Part shown: in pieces, positions 1 to 12,034 of the stretch
Layout of the letters: each line of letters begins with the position of its first letter
Numbering within the stretch: position 1 is the stretch's first letter
Assembly: GCA_963575745.1 (NCBI GenBank)
Contig: CAUYUJ010000374.1
Location: forward strand, 5,001 to 69,000
Origin: Prorocentrum cordatum
Lineage: Eukaryota; Sar; Dinophyceae; Prorocentrales; Prorocentraceae
Direction of reading: 5' to 3'
DNA length: 64,000 bases
Program-made: the position numbers and the translations under genes
The notes under the pieces: generated by a model
The model's database searches: none
The model's input: only the letters and a program-made list of their open reading frames with translations
What the model was told of the DNA's origin: nothing

Positions 1-430
1 CTTGACTCTGCTCCGTGAGAGTCTACGAGGCTGGTAGCGTAGTGTCATAGCGTAGTGTTGGGGACACTTGGGCGTGACACTACGCTATGACACTACGCAA
101 TGGTTGAGGCGTGGGAGAAGTAGTCGTTTTTTTCGTTTACTTTTCCTTAGTGTTTTGCGTGACTCTGCTCCGGGATAGAGGACTCTTTGCTACGATTTGC
201 GTAGTGTAATCGCGTAGTGTTGGGGACACCTGGGCGTGACACTGCGCTATGACACTGCTCCACGGTTAGCGTGTCATAGCGTAGCGTAGGGGACACATGG
301 TCGTGACACTACGCTGTGGCACTACGCTGCGATTAGCTTAGTGTGTTAGCGTAGTGTTAGGCACTACGCTATGACACTACGCTACGGTTAGCGTGAAGTT
401 AGCCTAGCGTCATAGCGTCGTGTCGAACTT
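1..430. repeat. Tandem/inverted GTAGTGTCATAGC repeat array
   Basis: Short units such as GCGTAGTGTCATAGCGTAGTG alternate with their reverse complement (ACACTACGCTATGACACTAC), so the region is full of small hairpins. A higher-order repeat is visible: GACTCTGCTCCG occurs near 4 and again near 162. There is no coding frame here. Confidence 0.85.
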
Positions 431-829
431 CATGACCAAGACGTGCTCTCGGGGGGCCCCAGGGCCGTCGTGAGGCATCATGGGAGTGACACGGGGGCGG
501 GGCCGTCTGAGGGCCCCTTTCCTTTGCCTCCTGTGCCCCCTCCTGGGCACCGGACGCCCCACCGTCTCACGCCTCCTCACGCCCAACAAGTAGGGGTTGC
601 CAGCACCTTCGCATCCCAGCGGCGTGTTTTCAATCCGGCGCGACCGCCCACGGCGATGCCGCCCTGCCAGAGTTCAGCACGCCCACTTCGTCCCTCCCCG
701 TTCATCTTGCTCTGGCAGCGTCTTGCTGTCCCCGAGATGCTCGGTGCTGCTAATGGGCTCAAGGCGTATGCCTAGCATAGGAGATTGCAAGGTGCCTGGG
801 TATCGGCTTCTGTTCGGGGGCCACCCCTC
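431..829. other. Spacer with no recognisable gene
   Basis: GC-rich single-copy-looking sequence. Several short overlapping frames are open on both strands, none with recognisable domains. I see nothing else in it. Confidence 0.5.
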
Positions 830-2790
830 TGTCGCCTCCCTCCTCCCTCCTCTCCACAGCTGCACAAAGTGAAATGTCATTTCCCTTGTTCCCCAGAGGG
901 CGCATTTGGGACATCCCGCCCCCCTCCGCGTATTGTTTGCCCACGCACACACACAGGATTTCAACTTCTTGTTTCTGTAATGCTTTTTCGTCAAGCCGAT
1001 GGTGCTCCCGCTGCAGCGTTGGCCTCACTTTCGGATCGGCTCTTTGCTTCTCTGGTTCATGATGGCGCTCTTTGCCCCAGCCTGGGCCACTTTTACCGGA
1101 TCCTTTTTTATCGCTGTTGCCCCCCTCATCTCCCGTCCTCCGCCTTCCGCTGGTCGTCCTGCTCCTCCCGCTCCTTCCACTCAAGGTCCTGCTGCTGCTG
1201 CTGCTGTTCGTCCTCGTCCTCCTTTCGCATCCTCCTCCCTCTCCTCCTGCTCATTCTCCTGCTCACCCGCCACCTCCTCCTCCTATGCACGCGTCTCCCC
1301 TTCTCCGAGTGCGCATCACAGGATGGGATCTTTTTGTTGGAGTTCCAAATTGGCTATGACATGCGTCCGTGGATAGATGCGGATAGAGCAAACATCAGCG
1401 CTATGGGAAGGGGTGGAAGGGAGGGATAGGTTTTCACATGTTGCGCGAGCGCATCTAGCTGGCCCTCTCCCCTCTCTCCCCCTCTCCCTGCCCCTGTTCC
1501 TCCCCCTCCTTCCCTTTCTCATCCTTCTGCTCCTCCTCTGTCGTCCCCTGCATCCTTCTCACCGCTCTGTCCCCCTATCGCAGCATCTCCCTCCCTCTCC
1601 TGCTTCCCCTCCCTCTCCTGCTTCCTTTCCCCGACTCAACTCTGCGTCCACCGCCCTCCATCTCCCTTCCCTGCCGCTCCTCGTCTCGTCGTCCTCCCTT
1701 TTCTATCCCCGCGAGGAGGAGTAAGAGCAGGATGAGAAGGAGGACGAGGACGGGGAAAATGATTTTTGATGGGTGGGTGTCGATGCAGCGAGCTTCCCTC
1801 GACATTTCCAGTCAGCGCAGCAAGCTCGTTACGTTAGCCGCTAGGTTCTGGCAGGAGTGGGGCCCCGCTTCCATCATTCGGTCCTGTCTTGCTGGTGTTG
1901 TGTTGCTCCCCCTCCTTGCTGTCATCCTACCTTCGATCTCATATCTCCTATTCCTTATTCTCGTCGTCGTCGTCGTTGTTGTCGTCAACGTCGTCGTCGT
2001 ACTACCTCCTCCCCCCCCGACACCCCTTTTCTTTTACCTCCCACCTTGTACCTCATGTTTCCTACCTCCTACCTCATCCTTGCCGTACTCTGCGCCGCCT
2101 AATTCCTCCCAGCTCCTGCTCATCACTACTCCTCGCTCTTCCTCACTCCCAGGCGCTTCTTCTTATTTCTCCTCTTCATCCTCACTCCTCCTGATTACTT
2201 GTACCTACTCGTCGTCGTCCTCCTCGTCCCCCTCCTTTTCTCCTCTAAACCTTTCCTCCTGCGCGCTGCTCTTTCCTCGTCATTCCTCACTCCTGACCCC
2301 TTATTCTTCACTTATCACCTCTGACTCCTCTTCACTCCTCCTTCTCCTCCCCTCCTCACTCTTCCTTCTCACTCCTCCTCCTCCTCCTCCTCCTCCTCCT
2401 CCTCCTCCTCCTCCTCCTCCTCCTCCTCCTCCTCCTCCTCCTCCTCTCTCTCTCTCTCTCTCGCCTTCTTCATTCAACCATCCGCCTCCGTGTGATTGCC
2501 TCCTGCCTCCTACCTCCCTGTCCTCCTCTACCTCCTCCATCCCACATTCGACTTCTTGCCTCTCATGTCCCGCCTCCTTCCTTCGGCCTCCTGTTTGCCG
2601 CCTCCTTCCTCCCACTTCGCTCGCACCTCCGGCCTCCTCGTCTCTCTCATGGCCCCCGATGCGCCTCCAGTGTTGCCCGCGCTGGCCTCCTGCTTCCTGT
2701 CACGCCGGCTGGACCCCCCACGCCGCTCTCGCCCCTCCTCGTCGACCCTCGCGTGGCCTGCCTCCCCGCGGAAGGCAGACCACGCGAAGG
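830..2790. repeat. Pyrimidine-rich low-complexity tract
   Basis: Almost 2 kb in which the + strand is dominated by C and T (CTCC, TCCT, TCTC motifs). It includes a (CTC)n run at about 2370-2445 joined directly to a (TC)n run. Long open frames here read as Ser/Pro/Leu-rich low-complexity protein in several frames at once, as expected from composition rather than coding. Confidence 0.8.
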
Positions 2791-2794
2791 TCAG

Positions 2795-3025
2795 GGGGGA
2801 GGAGGAGGAGGGGGATGATGATGATGATGAGGAGGAGGAGGAGAAGGAGGAGGAGGAGGAGCAGGAGGGTGAGGACTAGGAGGATGAGGAGGTCAGAGGG
2901 AGAGGAGGAGGAGGAGAAGGAGGAGGAGGAGGAGGAGCAGGAGGAGCAGGAGGAGCAGCAGGAGGAGGAGAAGGAGGAGAAGCAGCAAGAGGAGCAGCAG
3001 GAGGAGGAGATCGAGGAGCAGTGTT
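2795..3025. repeat. Purine-rich (GGA)n tract
   Basis: Imperfect GGA/GAG/GAT trinucleotide repeats. They follow the pyrimidine tract directly, so strand asymmetry reverses at about 2795. The tract ends at a GCAGTGTTGACC junction that recurs at the second copy of the downstream repeat near 11009. Confidence 0.85.
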
Positions 3026-3745
3026 GACCGTAAAACCCAACCCTCCCTCCAAGTTCCCTCTTCACAGATCCCTTCAAGAATTCGTCTTCATTGCAGGAAG
3101 TGGCCCATTGAAAGACAACCGTTTGAAGAATTCAAAGACTTGACGGATTTCCCCCCGCAGACTCCAGTCAAGGACCTCGCCAGGACAAAGACAATCCAAC
3201 AGCAGTCTTACATTCAATATTTGATCGGATTCGGGTACCCGTCAATGTCCGAAACTATTTGATAATCCTAGGTCGTGCTAGAACATCACTCCTGGGACTT
3301 CAACGCCGTGAATCAACGTGACTGTTGCGTCCTGACAATCCCGAGTTGTGCCAGAACACCACTGCTTAGACTTCAATCCTACGAATCTTGAAACTTGTTG
3401 TTAGCATTGGGACGAATGTGCGCGGCGCTGAGGGGAGAGCCACCTTCCGAGAATGAATATGCCTCCATCCTTGAAGCTGTTGCCAACATTTACGACGAAT
3501 GTGCTGGGCGCTGAGGCGAGAGCTCCATTTTTGAAGACGACCCGCCCTCCATCCTTGAAGCTGTTGCGGACTTTCAAGGCGAGTGTGCGCGGTGCTGAGG
3601 CGAGAGCTCCATTTTGAAAACGGCCCGCCCTCCGTCCGTGAAACGGCTGCAGATTTCACGCTTCAGGACCACGAGTGGTGACGAGGTCTCGGGTGAAATG
3701 CCTGGCCCGACCGACGGACACGTCTGTGGGTGCGGCAGGGAGGAG
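3022..3745 (+). repeat. Dispersed segment with 84-bp minisatellite, copy 1
   Basis: It begins after a GGA tract with CAGTGTTGACC and shares GACAACCGTTTGAAGA with the copy at 11009-11745. It contains about three tandem units of 83-84 bp (GACGAATGTGCGCGGCGCTG ... GAAAACGACCCGCCCTCCAT). It ends in a shared tail (GCTTCAGG ... GCCTGGCCCG). No gene is seen. Confidence 0.8.
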
Positions 3746-4440
3746 GTCTGGAGCCCGCACAGCGGGAGTCACAGCGGGCTCCCAGGGGGAAGCTTCCACG
3801 CAGAATTTGCAACCAGTGGGTGTAAATTAGGGGTACGCCTCGACGAGGGTCGGTACCAATCGTTGCAATCCCGGAAAGGGCGGGGGGGTCTCTTTTAGAG
3901 ATTTTACCCCCGGGGGCGACTTGAGACGGGCCGGCGGAACAGCTGGTACGCGTGCCCTGGCTTTTGCACCAAGGACCTGCGAGGGACAGGAGGCTTTCGC
4001 CTCCTTCCTCCAGTGGCCGGGGGGGAGGACGAACGACGAACGACGAACGAAAATAAAGAGGTCCAAGCTCTAGAACACAGCTGTGCAAGATAATACAGGG
4101 GTCCGAGCTCTAGAACACGGTGGGCAAGGCCAGGGGGGCCAGGGGAGAGGACGAACGAACGGGCAAGGGAGGCCAAGGGTGGGGGGAGAGCGAGGGGGGC
4201 TGGGTCCAGGGCAAGGTGGGTCCAGGGCCATGCCAGGGGGCAAGGGAGGCCAGGGGGGTGGCCAGGCAGGCCAGGGGGGGGAGGGCGAGGGGGGCTGGGT
4301 CCAGGGCAAAGGCAGGGGGGAGGGCTGGGTCCAGGGCAAGGTCAGGGGGGCCAGGGGGGAGGACGAACGACGAACGAGCGAACGACGACGATGAGCTGAA
4401 ATAAAATCCGAGCTCTAGAACACAGCTGTGCAATATATTT
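3746..4440. repeat. GCCAGGGGGG minisatellite with flanking GAGCTCTAGAACAC motifs
   Basis: The phrase GAGCTCTAGAACACAGCTGT occurs around 4066-4086 and 4408-4430, with a further GAGCTCTAGAACACGG at about 4107. Between them (about 4120-4360) is a G-rich minisatellite built on GGGCAAGG and GCCAGGGGGG. No coding signal is seen. Confidence 0.65.
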
Positions 4441-4855
4441 ACGTGCGATAAATGACGGGGTCGAGACGGGCGGGCGAATTAACGTTTGAGGATGTCCCGA
4501 GCGAAACGCTTTTTTTGTGTAGTTTGAAATTGCGATCGATACAAGTCAGGGTCAAGTGTGCACTTTCGTTTGTTGCGGATGTCTCGAACGAAACGCTTGT
4601 TCTGCATAATTTGTTGACTCACAGCGTAATTTACTTGGAAACATTGCCCTGGGAGCGCTGACATTATGTAATTGACGAGGGGGCGCGGCCCTACGAGCGC
4701 GGACGCAGCGTAGTTTTATTTGGGATCGTGGCCCAGGGAGAGCGGATGCAACGTAATTTACGAGGGATCGTGGCCCTGGGAGCGCGGACGCATCGTAATT
4801 TACGATGGATCGTGGCTCTGGGAGCGCAGACGCGTCGTAATGGCCCTGGGTCAGG
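4441..4855. repeat. Imperfect tandem repeat, about 43 bp
   Basis: From about 4620 the sequence repeats GTAATTTACGAGGGATCGTG plus GCCCTGGGAGCGCGGACGC with drift. The first part (4475-4610) holds two copies of GATGTC(C/T)CGA(G/A)CGAAACGCTT about 95 bp apart. Confidence 0.65.
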
Positions 4856-5060
4856 GACGTCCCGCAGCACGTTCCCTGACGCGTTGCCTGGCACGTTCCC
4901 TGGCGCGTCGCCTGGCACGTTCCCTGGCACGTTCCGTGGCGCGTCCCGTGGCGAGTCCCCCTTGAACGTCGCGCGGCGCGTCCCCTGGCACGTCCCGTGG
5001 CACGTCCATTGGCACGTTCCGTAGCGCGTCTCTTTGGCACGTCCTGCGGTGCGTCCCCGT
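4856..5060. repeat. Short tandem repeat CCCTGGCACGTT
   Basis: Units of about 15-16 bp alternate CCTGGCACGTTC and CCTGGCGCGTCG. The open frames read as Thr/Pro/Gly/Arg-rich repeats in several phases, so no gene is inferred. Confidence 0.75.
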
Positions 5061-5350
5061 GGCCCCGCTCCTGCCGCTCCCCTTCCGCTCCCGCTTCCCC
5101 GGCTCCTCGCCTCCAGCCCCTCCAGGGTTCCAGGAGACGCCCAGAGCGCAGTCTCGATCCCCGGCCTATCCTCGTTCGCCGTCTTCGTCTTCGTCTTCGT
5201 CGCCGTCGCCGTCGCCGTCGCCGTCGTTCGTCGTCGTCATCGTCGTCCGTCGTCGTTGTCGTTTTCGTCCTCTTTCTCGTCCTGCTCCTCCTCCTCCTCT
5301 TCTCCTTCGTCTTTTTCTTCTTCTCCTGGCGGCGGGGGCGCCGGCAGGGC
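5061..5350. repeat. CTC/TCG-rich low-complexity tract
   Basis: (TCG)n-like stretch at about 5177-5265 (TCTTCG, GCCGTC, GTCGTC) followed by CTC-rich sequence to about 5335. It gives artificial Ser/Arg/Val-rich frames. Confidence 0.75.
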
Positions 5351-6147
5351 TGCGATACACCGCAGTGCTGCATGGACCCCTCGTCACCGGCCGATGGTGC
5401 GCCCGCCGCGCACCCTCATGTTCGCTGGGCGGCCGGAGAAGCTCGGGGGGGGGGTGCGGCACGGGGGGCGACCCCGATCCTCGGAGAGCGCCAACCTCAC
5501 ACACTTGCACCGATTTTAGCCAGGCCGATCATGAGCCGGAATCGGCGTAGGTGTATATAGTTGGCGTGCCCCCAGATCAAGGAGGAGGGTGTGCTTCAGG
5601 GGCAACGCCAGTGGGGGACAGTCGGGCCGCACGAAAGGGGAGGATTGGGAAAGGGGGGGTTACGAAATTTGCTGCTTGCAGCTGGTTTCGGACCCGCCGA
5701 GGGGCCCACTCCTCGATACATAGTCGCCCTCCGGCGCGCCGGGAGGCGCCAGAAAAATTAGCCACGTGAGCCGATTCTCAACCCCACCCTTTGCTATCCC
5801 CCCCTTTCGCCCGACCCGAGACAGGCTCCGGGGGTTGGGCGCCGCGTAATGGGGGGGTCATAAATGGGGAGGTGGCGAGGGGAGATAAGGTGTTACTGCG
5901 GCCCGTTGGTTGTTACTGCGGCCCGGTGGGTGTTAGTATGGCCAGGGGTCCTCCGGAGTGTATTAATTATCGAGTACGGTGAAAGGGGGGGGGAGGCCAA
6001 AAAGGCTCCGCCCCCCCCACCTTTCTCCTGAGAGCCTCTCGGAAGAGCCTCTGGTGCTCTTCGAAGAGCTTCTTGGAGCCGCCGAAGACCTCCTTGCAGC
6101 CGCCTAAGAGCCTCTTGGGCTCTCCGAAGATCCTCTGAGGCTCTCAG
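5351..6147. other. Gene-free spacer
   Basis: GC-rich sequence with short open frames only. From about 6025 to 6147 there is a degenerate repeat of GAGCCTCT(C/T)GGA and GAAGACC-type words. No domain or motif is recognised. Confidence 0.5.
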
Positions 6148-6148
6148 A

Positions 6149-6197
<49 letters not shown>

Positions 6198-6351
6198 TTA
6201 CTACTACTACTACTACTACTTCTATTACCACTACTACTATTACTACTACTACTACTATTACTACTACTACTACTACTCCTACTACTACGACTACGACTAC
6301 TACTACGACGACTATCTATTACGATTACCACTACTACTACTGCTACTACCA

Positions 6352-6410
<59 letters not shown>

Positions 6411-6433
6411 CCTACCACTACTACTACTGCTAC

Positions 6434-6488
<55 letters not shown>

Positions 6489-6502
6489 GACTACGACTAC
6501 GA

Positions 6503-6542
<40 letters not shown>

Positions 6543-6651
6543 GACTACTAGTACTCGTACTACTACTACTACTACTACTACTGCTGCTGCTACTACTACT
6601 ACTACTGCTACCTACTACTACTACTACGACTACGACTACCACTACTACTAT

Positions 6652-6699
<48 letters not shown>

Positions 6700-6939
6700 G
6701 ACTACTAGTACTCGTACTCGTACTACTACTACTACTACTTTTACTACTTTTACTACTACTACTACTACGACTACTACGACTACGACTACGACTACGACTA
6801 CTACTACTACTACTCATACTACTACTCCTACTACTACGACTACTACGACTACTACTACTACTACGACTACGGCTACGACTGCGACTACGACTACGGTTAC
6901 GATTACTACTACTACTTCTACTACTACTACGACTACTAT

Positions 6940-6972
<33 letters not shown>

Positions 6973-7106
6973 GACTACTGCTACTACTACTACTACTACT
7001 AATGTTCGTCTTATACGACTACTACTACTACTACTGCTACTACTACTACTACTATCACTACTACTACGGCTGCTACTACTACTTCTACTACTAATAATAA
7101 TAATGA

Positions 7107-7138
<32 letters not shown>

Positions 7139-7488
7139 TGAGTACTACTTCTACTACTTCTACTACCACGACTACTACGACTATTATTGCTACTGCTACT
7201 ACTACTACTACTAGAAATACGATTGCCACGACGACCCCGACTTCTACGACTACTACCACCACTACCACTGCTACTACTACGACGGCTATTGCTACTACTA
7301 CTACTGCTACTACTACTACTACTACTATTACTACGACTACTACTACTATTACTACTACTACTATTACTACTACTACGACTACTACTACTACGACTACTAC
7401 TACTACTACTACTACTACTACGACGACGACGACGACTACTACTACGACTACTACTACAATTGCTACTACTACGACTACTACTACTACG

Positions 7489-7519
<31 letters not shown>

Positions 7520-7558
7520 TTTCTACGACTACTACGACGACTATCTACTACGACTACG

Positions 7559-7617
<59 letters not shown>

Positions 7618-7637
7618 CATTACTACTACTACTACTG

Positions 7638-7683
<46 letters not shown>

Positions 7684-7831
7684 GATGTCTTTTTATACGA
7701 CTATTACTACTACTACTACTGCTGCTACTACTACTACTACTTCTACTACTACTACCACTACTATTACTACTATAACTACTACTACTACTTCTACTACTAC
7801 TTCTTCTTCTACTACTACTACTACGACTACG

Positions 7832-7882
<51 letters not shown>
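6148..7882. repeat. 1.7-kb degenerate (TAC)n microsatellite
   Basis: Nearly uninterrupted ACT/TAC trinucleotide repeat with scattered variants (ACG, GCT, ATT). All three frames on both strands are open over long stretches (poly-Thr, Tyr, Leu on +; poly-Ser, Val on -). These ORFs are artefacts of the repeat. Confidence 0.95.
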
Positions 7883-7885
7883 CGT

Positions 7886-8160
7886 CGTCCCTAGCGCCCT
7901 AGGGCTAGCACTCCCCAGCGCCAGTACTTCCTAGGGCTAGCACTCCCTAGCGCCAGTACTTCTTTGCACCCCCTCGGACTAGCACTCCCTAGGACTAGTA
8001 TTCCCTAGGGCTGGTACTCCGTCGTGCGAGTACTCCCTAGGACGAGTACTCCCTTGGACGAGTACGCCCTAGGGGTAGTAATTCCTAGGACTGGTACTCC
8101 CTGGGGCTAGCACTCCCTGCGGCTAGTACTCCGTAGGACTAGTACTCCCTATAACTGATG
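7886..8160. repeat. Tandem repeat CTAGTACTCCCTAGG
   Basis: Units of about 20-22 bp built from CCCTAGG(A/G)CTAGTACTCC with drift. They follow directly on the TAC tract, so they may be a derivative of it. Confidence 0.75.
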
Positions 8161-8575
8161 TTACCTAACACCAACACTACAGCACCATAGTACTACCACA
8201 CTACAACAGCACTACCACAATACCAGCACCACAACACCACAACACTGCTACCACAGCACCACAACACCGCTACCACAATACCACAACCACAACACCACAA
8301 CATCGCTACCACAAGACCACTACCACAGCACCACTGCCACTACGACAACACTACTACCTACTAGCAACTCAACAACACTACCAACACCACACCGCTAACA
8401 CATCACTACCAACACCACACCACTAACACAGCACACCACTACCAACACCACACCACTAACACAGCATACAGCACAACCCGCCACTACCAACACCACACCA
8501 CTAACACAACACTACCAACACCACACCACTAACACAGCACAGCGACCACCACACCACTAACACAGCACTACTACC
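8161..8575. repeat. CACCACA-rich short repeats
   Basis: Units such as CACCACACCACTAACACAG and ACTACCAACACCACACC recur about every 30 bp. The + strand is almost G-free. No gene is seen. Confidence 0.8.
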
Positions 8576-8904
8576 ACGTTGGTTCCAGATGGGAGTTACT
8601 GTGGCCACTTTTGCCTGCGCGGGAGTGCATTCCCTTAAGGGTTGCGAATCTCTCCAGATCTAACATGAGATACCTTTACATATTACTTTTCATTGAGCGG
8701 CCTGCGCGGGCCACTGTAACTCCCATCCCGCCGCGCGACGGGCCACACTAACACCCAACGGGCCGCAGTAACAACCGGTCGCGTGGCGAGGGTGGTTCGA
8801 AAAGGTACCCAAACGGTACCCAAGCGAGCCCCCTGGGGCTCTGGAGGGGCCCGAAGGGGGCACGAAAGGGGACCTTTTCTGACCCCCCCCATGTGTGACC
8901 CCCC
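8576..8904. other. Spacer with inverted CAGTAACTCCCATC motifs
   Basis: GATGGGAGTTACTGTGGCC (about 8588) is matched in reverse by GGCCACTGTAACTCCCATC (about 8710), giving an inverted pair around a 100-bp loop that could be a short foldback element. No coding sequence is recognised. Confidence 0.5.
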
Positions 8905-9080
8905 CATTAAGCCACGCCCAAGGGGGGGACGCATCGCCCCCCGAGTCGCTTCATCGCCGACCGGGGCGCGATGGCCGCGCCCAGCCCAGAGGAGCATGCG
9001 GACCCGCCGTCGGGGACCTGTCGCCGACCTCCTCGGCGCTGCAGCGCCGCCGACTCCGGGCCGACGCCTTCCCCCCCCCC
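8905..9080 (+). repeat. GC-rich dispersed repeat family Y, copy 1
   Basis: It shares phrases of the type GGGGGACGCATCGCCCC, GGATCGCCGA and GGAGCAYGCGG with copies at about 12035-12240, 14563-14700 and 27570-27760. This is the most diverged copy, so assignment is tentative. The boundaries are approximate. Confidence 0.45.
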
Positions 9081-9151
9081 GGGAGCCGGCCGGTCCTCCG
9101 CAGCTCCGCTCCTCGCTGCTGGAGGCAGAGGGGCTCACGCCAGCGGGGATG

Positions 9152-9318
9152 ACACGGGTAGGGGGCCGCCTGCGGGCCCTGCCCCTACCCCCCACGATTT
9201 CTGAGCGGGAGGGTGGGGTTCACTTCCCTCGGGAGCTCCCGAACGGAGTGAACCCCACCCTCCCCCTCGGAAATCGTGGGGGGTAGGGGTAGGGTTCGCA
9301 GGGGGCCCCCCAACGGGG
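9152..9318. mobile_element. Palindromic foldback element, copy 1
   Basis: Two arms of about 80 bp are reverse complements around the centre GGGAGCTCCC (9231-9240). The outer arms read GGGGGCC ... GCCCCTACCCCCCACGATTT and the inverse. Related copies centre on 36721 and 38279. No TSD is obvious. It has the form of a non-autonomous foldback MITE. Confidence 0.8.
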
Positions 9319-9344
9319 TCCCAGAGGCACTGAGGGAGGGGGTT

Positions 9345-9505
9345 CAGGAGGGGAAAAACACACAGACACAACTAATCGTCGGTTCCCAGGAAATATGGGA
9401 AAATATGGGAAGTGGGGGGGAAGACAAAAACCCAGAAAATATGGAAACATATGGGGAATCTTTTCATTTGTGTGTATTCATTTGTGTGTCCCAGGGCCCC
9501 TGTAG
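9345..9505 (+). repeat. Dispersed repeat family X, copy 1
   Basis: A conserved block of about 160 bp containing ACACAGACACAACTAATCG, two to three AAATATGGGA words, GGAAGTGGGGGGGAAGACA and a final ATTTGTGTGTCCC(A/T)GGGGCCCC. Copies recur at 27826, 48290 and 51893. The ACACAC start and GTGTGT end are loosely inverted, which suggests a short TIR element. Confidence 0.75.
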
Positions 9506-10830
9506 GGGTGCTGGAGGCGTCGCACGGCCCCCTCGCCCCCGAAGCAGCAGGGGCGTCCGTGGCTCTGTCGGCTCGGCCGCGTCGCAGTCGGTGGCGCTCG
9601 GTCGGCTCGGACCGGTCGGCTGCCGTGGGGCTGCCGCGCCGCTGCGCGCCCTTCCAGGCTGCGTGCGGCCTCTCGGTTTCGGTCTGTCTCGGCCTCGCTG
9701 TCGGCTCGGTCGGTCTTCGGTCGTGCTGTCGCCGTGAGCGCCCAAGAGGAGGCGCTAGGATCGCGTTGGCAGCTCGTGTGCGAGATTGTGGAGACTGGAT
9801 CTGGGGCAGCGCAGCGCCGAGCCGCTGGTGGCACTACTGCGCGCCGGCTTGTGTTGACCGTGCTCGAGTGACATCATGACATGGAGAACGCGGTACGACC
9901 AGACGACGAGCTGGGGAGAAATGTTTAGCACGTTGGACTGTGTGATGATGGACGTTACGAACAACATCAACAGGAGGTTCAGCTGGCGCGAGGGTGAAAC
10001 ACAACAGTGGTTTTGGATGGGTACCTTAGGTTTTTCGTGTTCGGGTTCTCCACCTCGGATCGCCCGTCGTTTTGGGTATCCGCATGGGCAGTGAGCCTTC
10101 TTCGAATAGGCTATATTCTTAACCCGCGTTCTTGTGCCCGCGTTTCGAATGCAAGACCGCCAAGCGTGCAACACCCGTGCAAACGACCCGCGGGTAGTCG
10201 GAATCATCGAGTCGAAGCTTCTGTGTGGATCGCCGTGGCGGGCCCGAGCCCCACATAAAAAGAGAGAGAGGAAGAGAGGGCGAGGAGCGAGGGAGCCAGG
10301 AGGGCCTGCTGGCTGGGGTGGCCGATTTGGCGGCGTTCGCATCCCTGGGCACGGATGCTTCTAGTGGGCCTGACCAGGCAGGAGTGAGCCTCCCACGACG
10401 GAGCATCCCCACACCGACCACTGCGCCTCCAGGCGGGCAGGTCCATGGCCACCTCTGTTGCCTGGAAAGCCGGCGATGGGAGGGACAGCGACCCTCAGGG
10501 GTGGGATGGGCCGGCAGAGAGTCCGCGTCTCAACTGGCGGGGGCTTCGCGCTGTCCCCCAGTCCCCGCAGTCAGAACAGCGTGCGTGAAACACCGCTGCA
10601 GACAGGCAGAGAGTGAAGGGGAACGAAGGCCCCTCCTGGGAAGCTGAGGGAGCCCCCAGCCCAGCCCAACCTGGCCGACATAGCATCCCATTGCCGCAGC
10701 GTCCCTGCTGGAGCAAGAAAACAGCGGAGGGAGCTAGCCGCCGGAGTGAGTGAGGGAGGGGAGACGTCGTCGCAGCCCTCGTCCAGGACACCCCCTGCCG
10801 CGTCTCGTCGAGAGGCGATCGCAAAGGGTT
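9506..10830. other. Gene-free spacer, mixed composition
   Basis: The first part (to about 9735) is GC-rich with GTCGGCTCGG words. From 9870 to 10240 the sequence is less repetitive; open frames of 72 codons (9876-10094, +) and 195 codons (9755-10342, -) exist but have no recognisable domain or credible start context. From 10250 to 10830 the sequence is GC-rich and unremarkable. Confidence 0.45.
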
Positions 10831-11008
10831 GGAGGAGGAGGAGGAGGATGAGGAGGAGGAGGAAATCCCAGCCCACTCCGCCCCATCCCGACGCTCGCAG
10901 CTCCCATGCAGAGGCCCGTCTTCAGGGGGGAGGAGGAGGAGGAGGAGGAGGAGGAGGAGGAGGAGGAGGAGGAGGAGGAGAAGGAGGAGGAGGAGGAGAA
11001 GGAGGACC
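10831..11008. repeat. (GGA)n tract before segment copy 2
   Basis: GGA repeats at 10831-10866 and 10928-11008 end in GACCAGTGTTAACC. This matches the GGA to CAGTGTT junction of copy 1 at 3022. Confidence 0.85.
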
Positions 11009-11745
11009 AGTGTTAACCCAAGAGCCACCAATGATGTTGGAATCAATCCTTCCAAGCTCCCTCTACGTTTGCCCCTGCAACGGTTCATCTCCACAAAGGA
11101 ACCTCCCTCGTTTGAAAACAACCGTTTGAAGACCCTGAATCATGCCAAAACATTGTTTTCGGTATTCCAACGCCACGGATCAACCTGATTGTGTGTCTTG
11201 ACGATCCGGAATCGTGCCAGAACGCCATTCGTGGGATTTCAACGCTGCGAGTCAGCAAAACTGTTGCACCCCATAGCCCTGAATTTTTCCCAAACACATT
11301 TTTTTGATACGCTCATCATGGGGATCCGTGAAACACTTGCACATTTTTAGGACGAATGTACGTGGCGCGAAGGCGAGAGCCACATTTTGAAAAGGAACCG
11401 CCAGCAATCCGGGAAGCTCTTGTATTTTCAAGACGAATGTGTGCTGCGCTGAGACGAGAGCCACATTTTGAAAATGAACCGCCTTAAATCCGTGAAGCCC
11501 TTGCAAATCTAAAGAACGAATGTGCGCGGCGCTAAGGCGCGAACCGCATTTCGAAAACGACCCGCCCTCAATCCGTGAAGCTTGTGCGCAATTGTAAGGC
11601 GAATGTTCGCGGCGCTAAGGCGAGAGCCACATTTTGAAAACGACCCGCCCTCCATCAGTGAAACAGTCGCTGATTTTAAGCTTCAGGGTCATAAATGATA
11701 AGGAAGTCTCAGGCGAATCGCCTGGCCCGCCCTAAAAACTGGCTT
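11009..11745 (+). repeat. Dispersed segment with 84-bp minisatellite, copy 2
   Basis: Second copy of the 3022-3745 segment: the same GGA-to-CAGTGTT entry, the same AACAACCGTTTGAAGA phrase, then four tandem units of about 84 bp (GACGAATGTGYGCGGCGCTRAGG, split here as a consensus) and the GCTTCAGGGTCAT ... CGCCTGGCCCG tail. Confidence 0.8.
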
Positions 11746-12034
11746 CGGGGTGTGACAGGGCAGAGTTAGTTATAAGAAAAAGGACTGGAGGAGGAGGATG
11801 AGGAGGAGGAAGAGGAGGAGGAGGAGGAGGAAGAGGAGGATGAGGAGGAGGAGGAGGACGAGGAGGAGGAGGAGGAGGAGGAGGAACGCGAACCGCCCCA
11901 TCCCCTCACAGCACGGGTGCCGTCAACCCCTCGGCAAGGTGCCGTGGTCGCCTTCGAGGAGCCACGATGATCAGCCAGGCCAGTCCGCGCGACGCTCGCC
12001 GCGCATGGGGCCCCAGACATGGTCGCGTCTCAGG
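11746..12034. repeat. (GGA)n microsatellite and short spacer
   Basis: GGA/GAT repeats fill about 11788-11884. The rest is GC-rich spacer without a recognisable feature. Confidence 0.8.

Noticed and set aside
1-430. CRISPR-like array
   Set aside because: Repeat units are adjacent and in both orientations without unique spacers, in a eukaryotic genome.
6148-7902. Long open frames of poly-Thr, poly-Tyr, poly-Ser and poly-Val
   Set aside because: They are translations of a TAC microsatellite, open in all phases on both strands, with no non-repeat domain.
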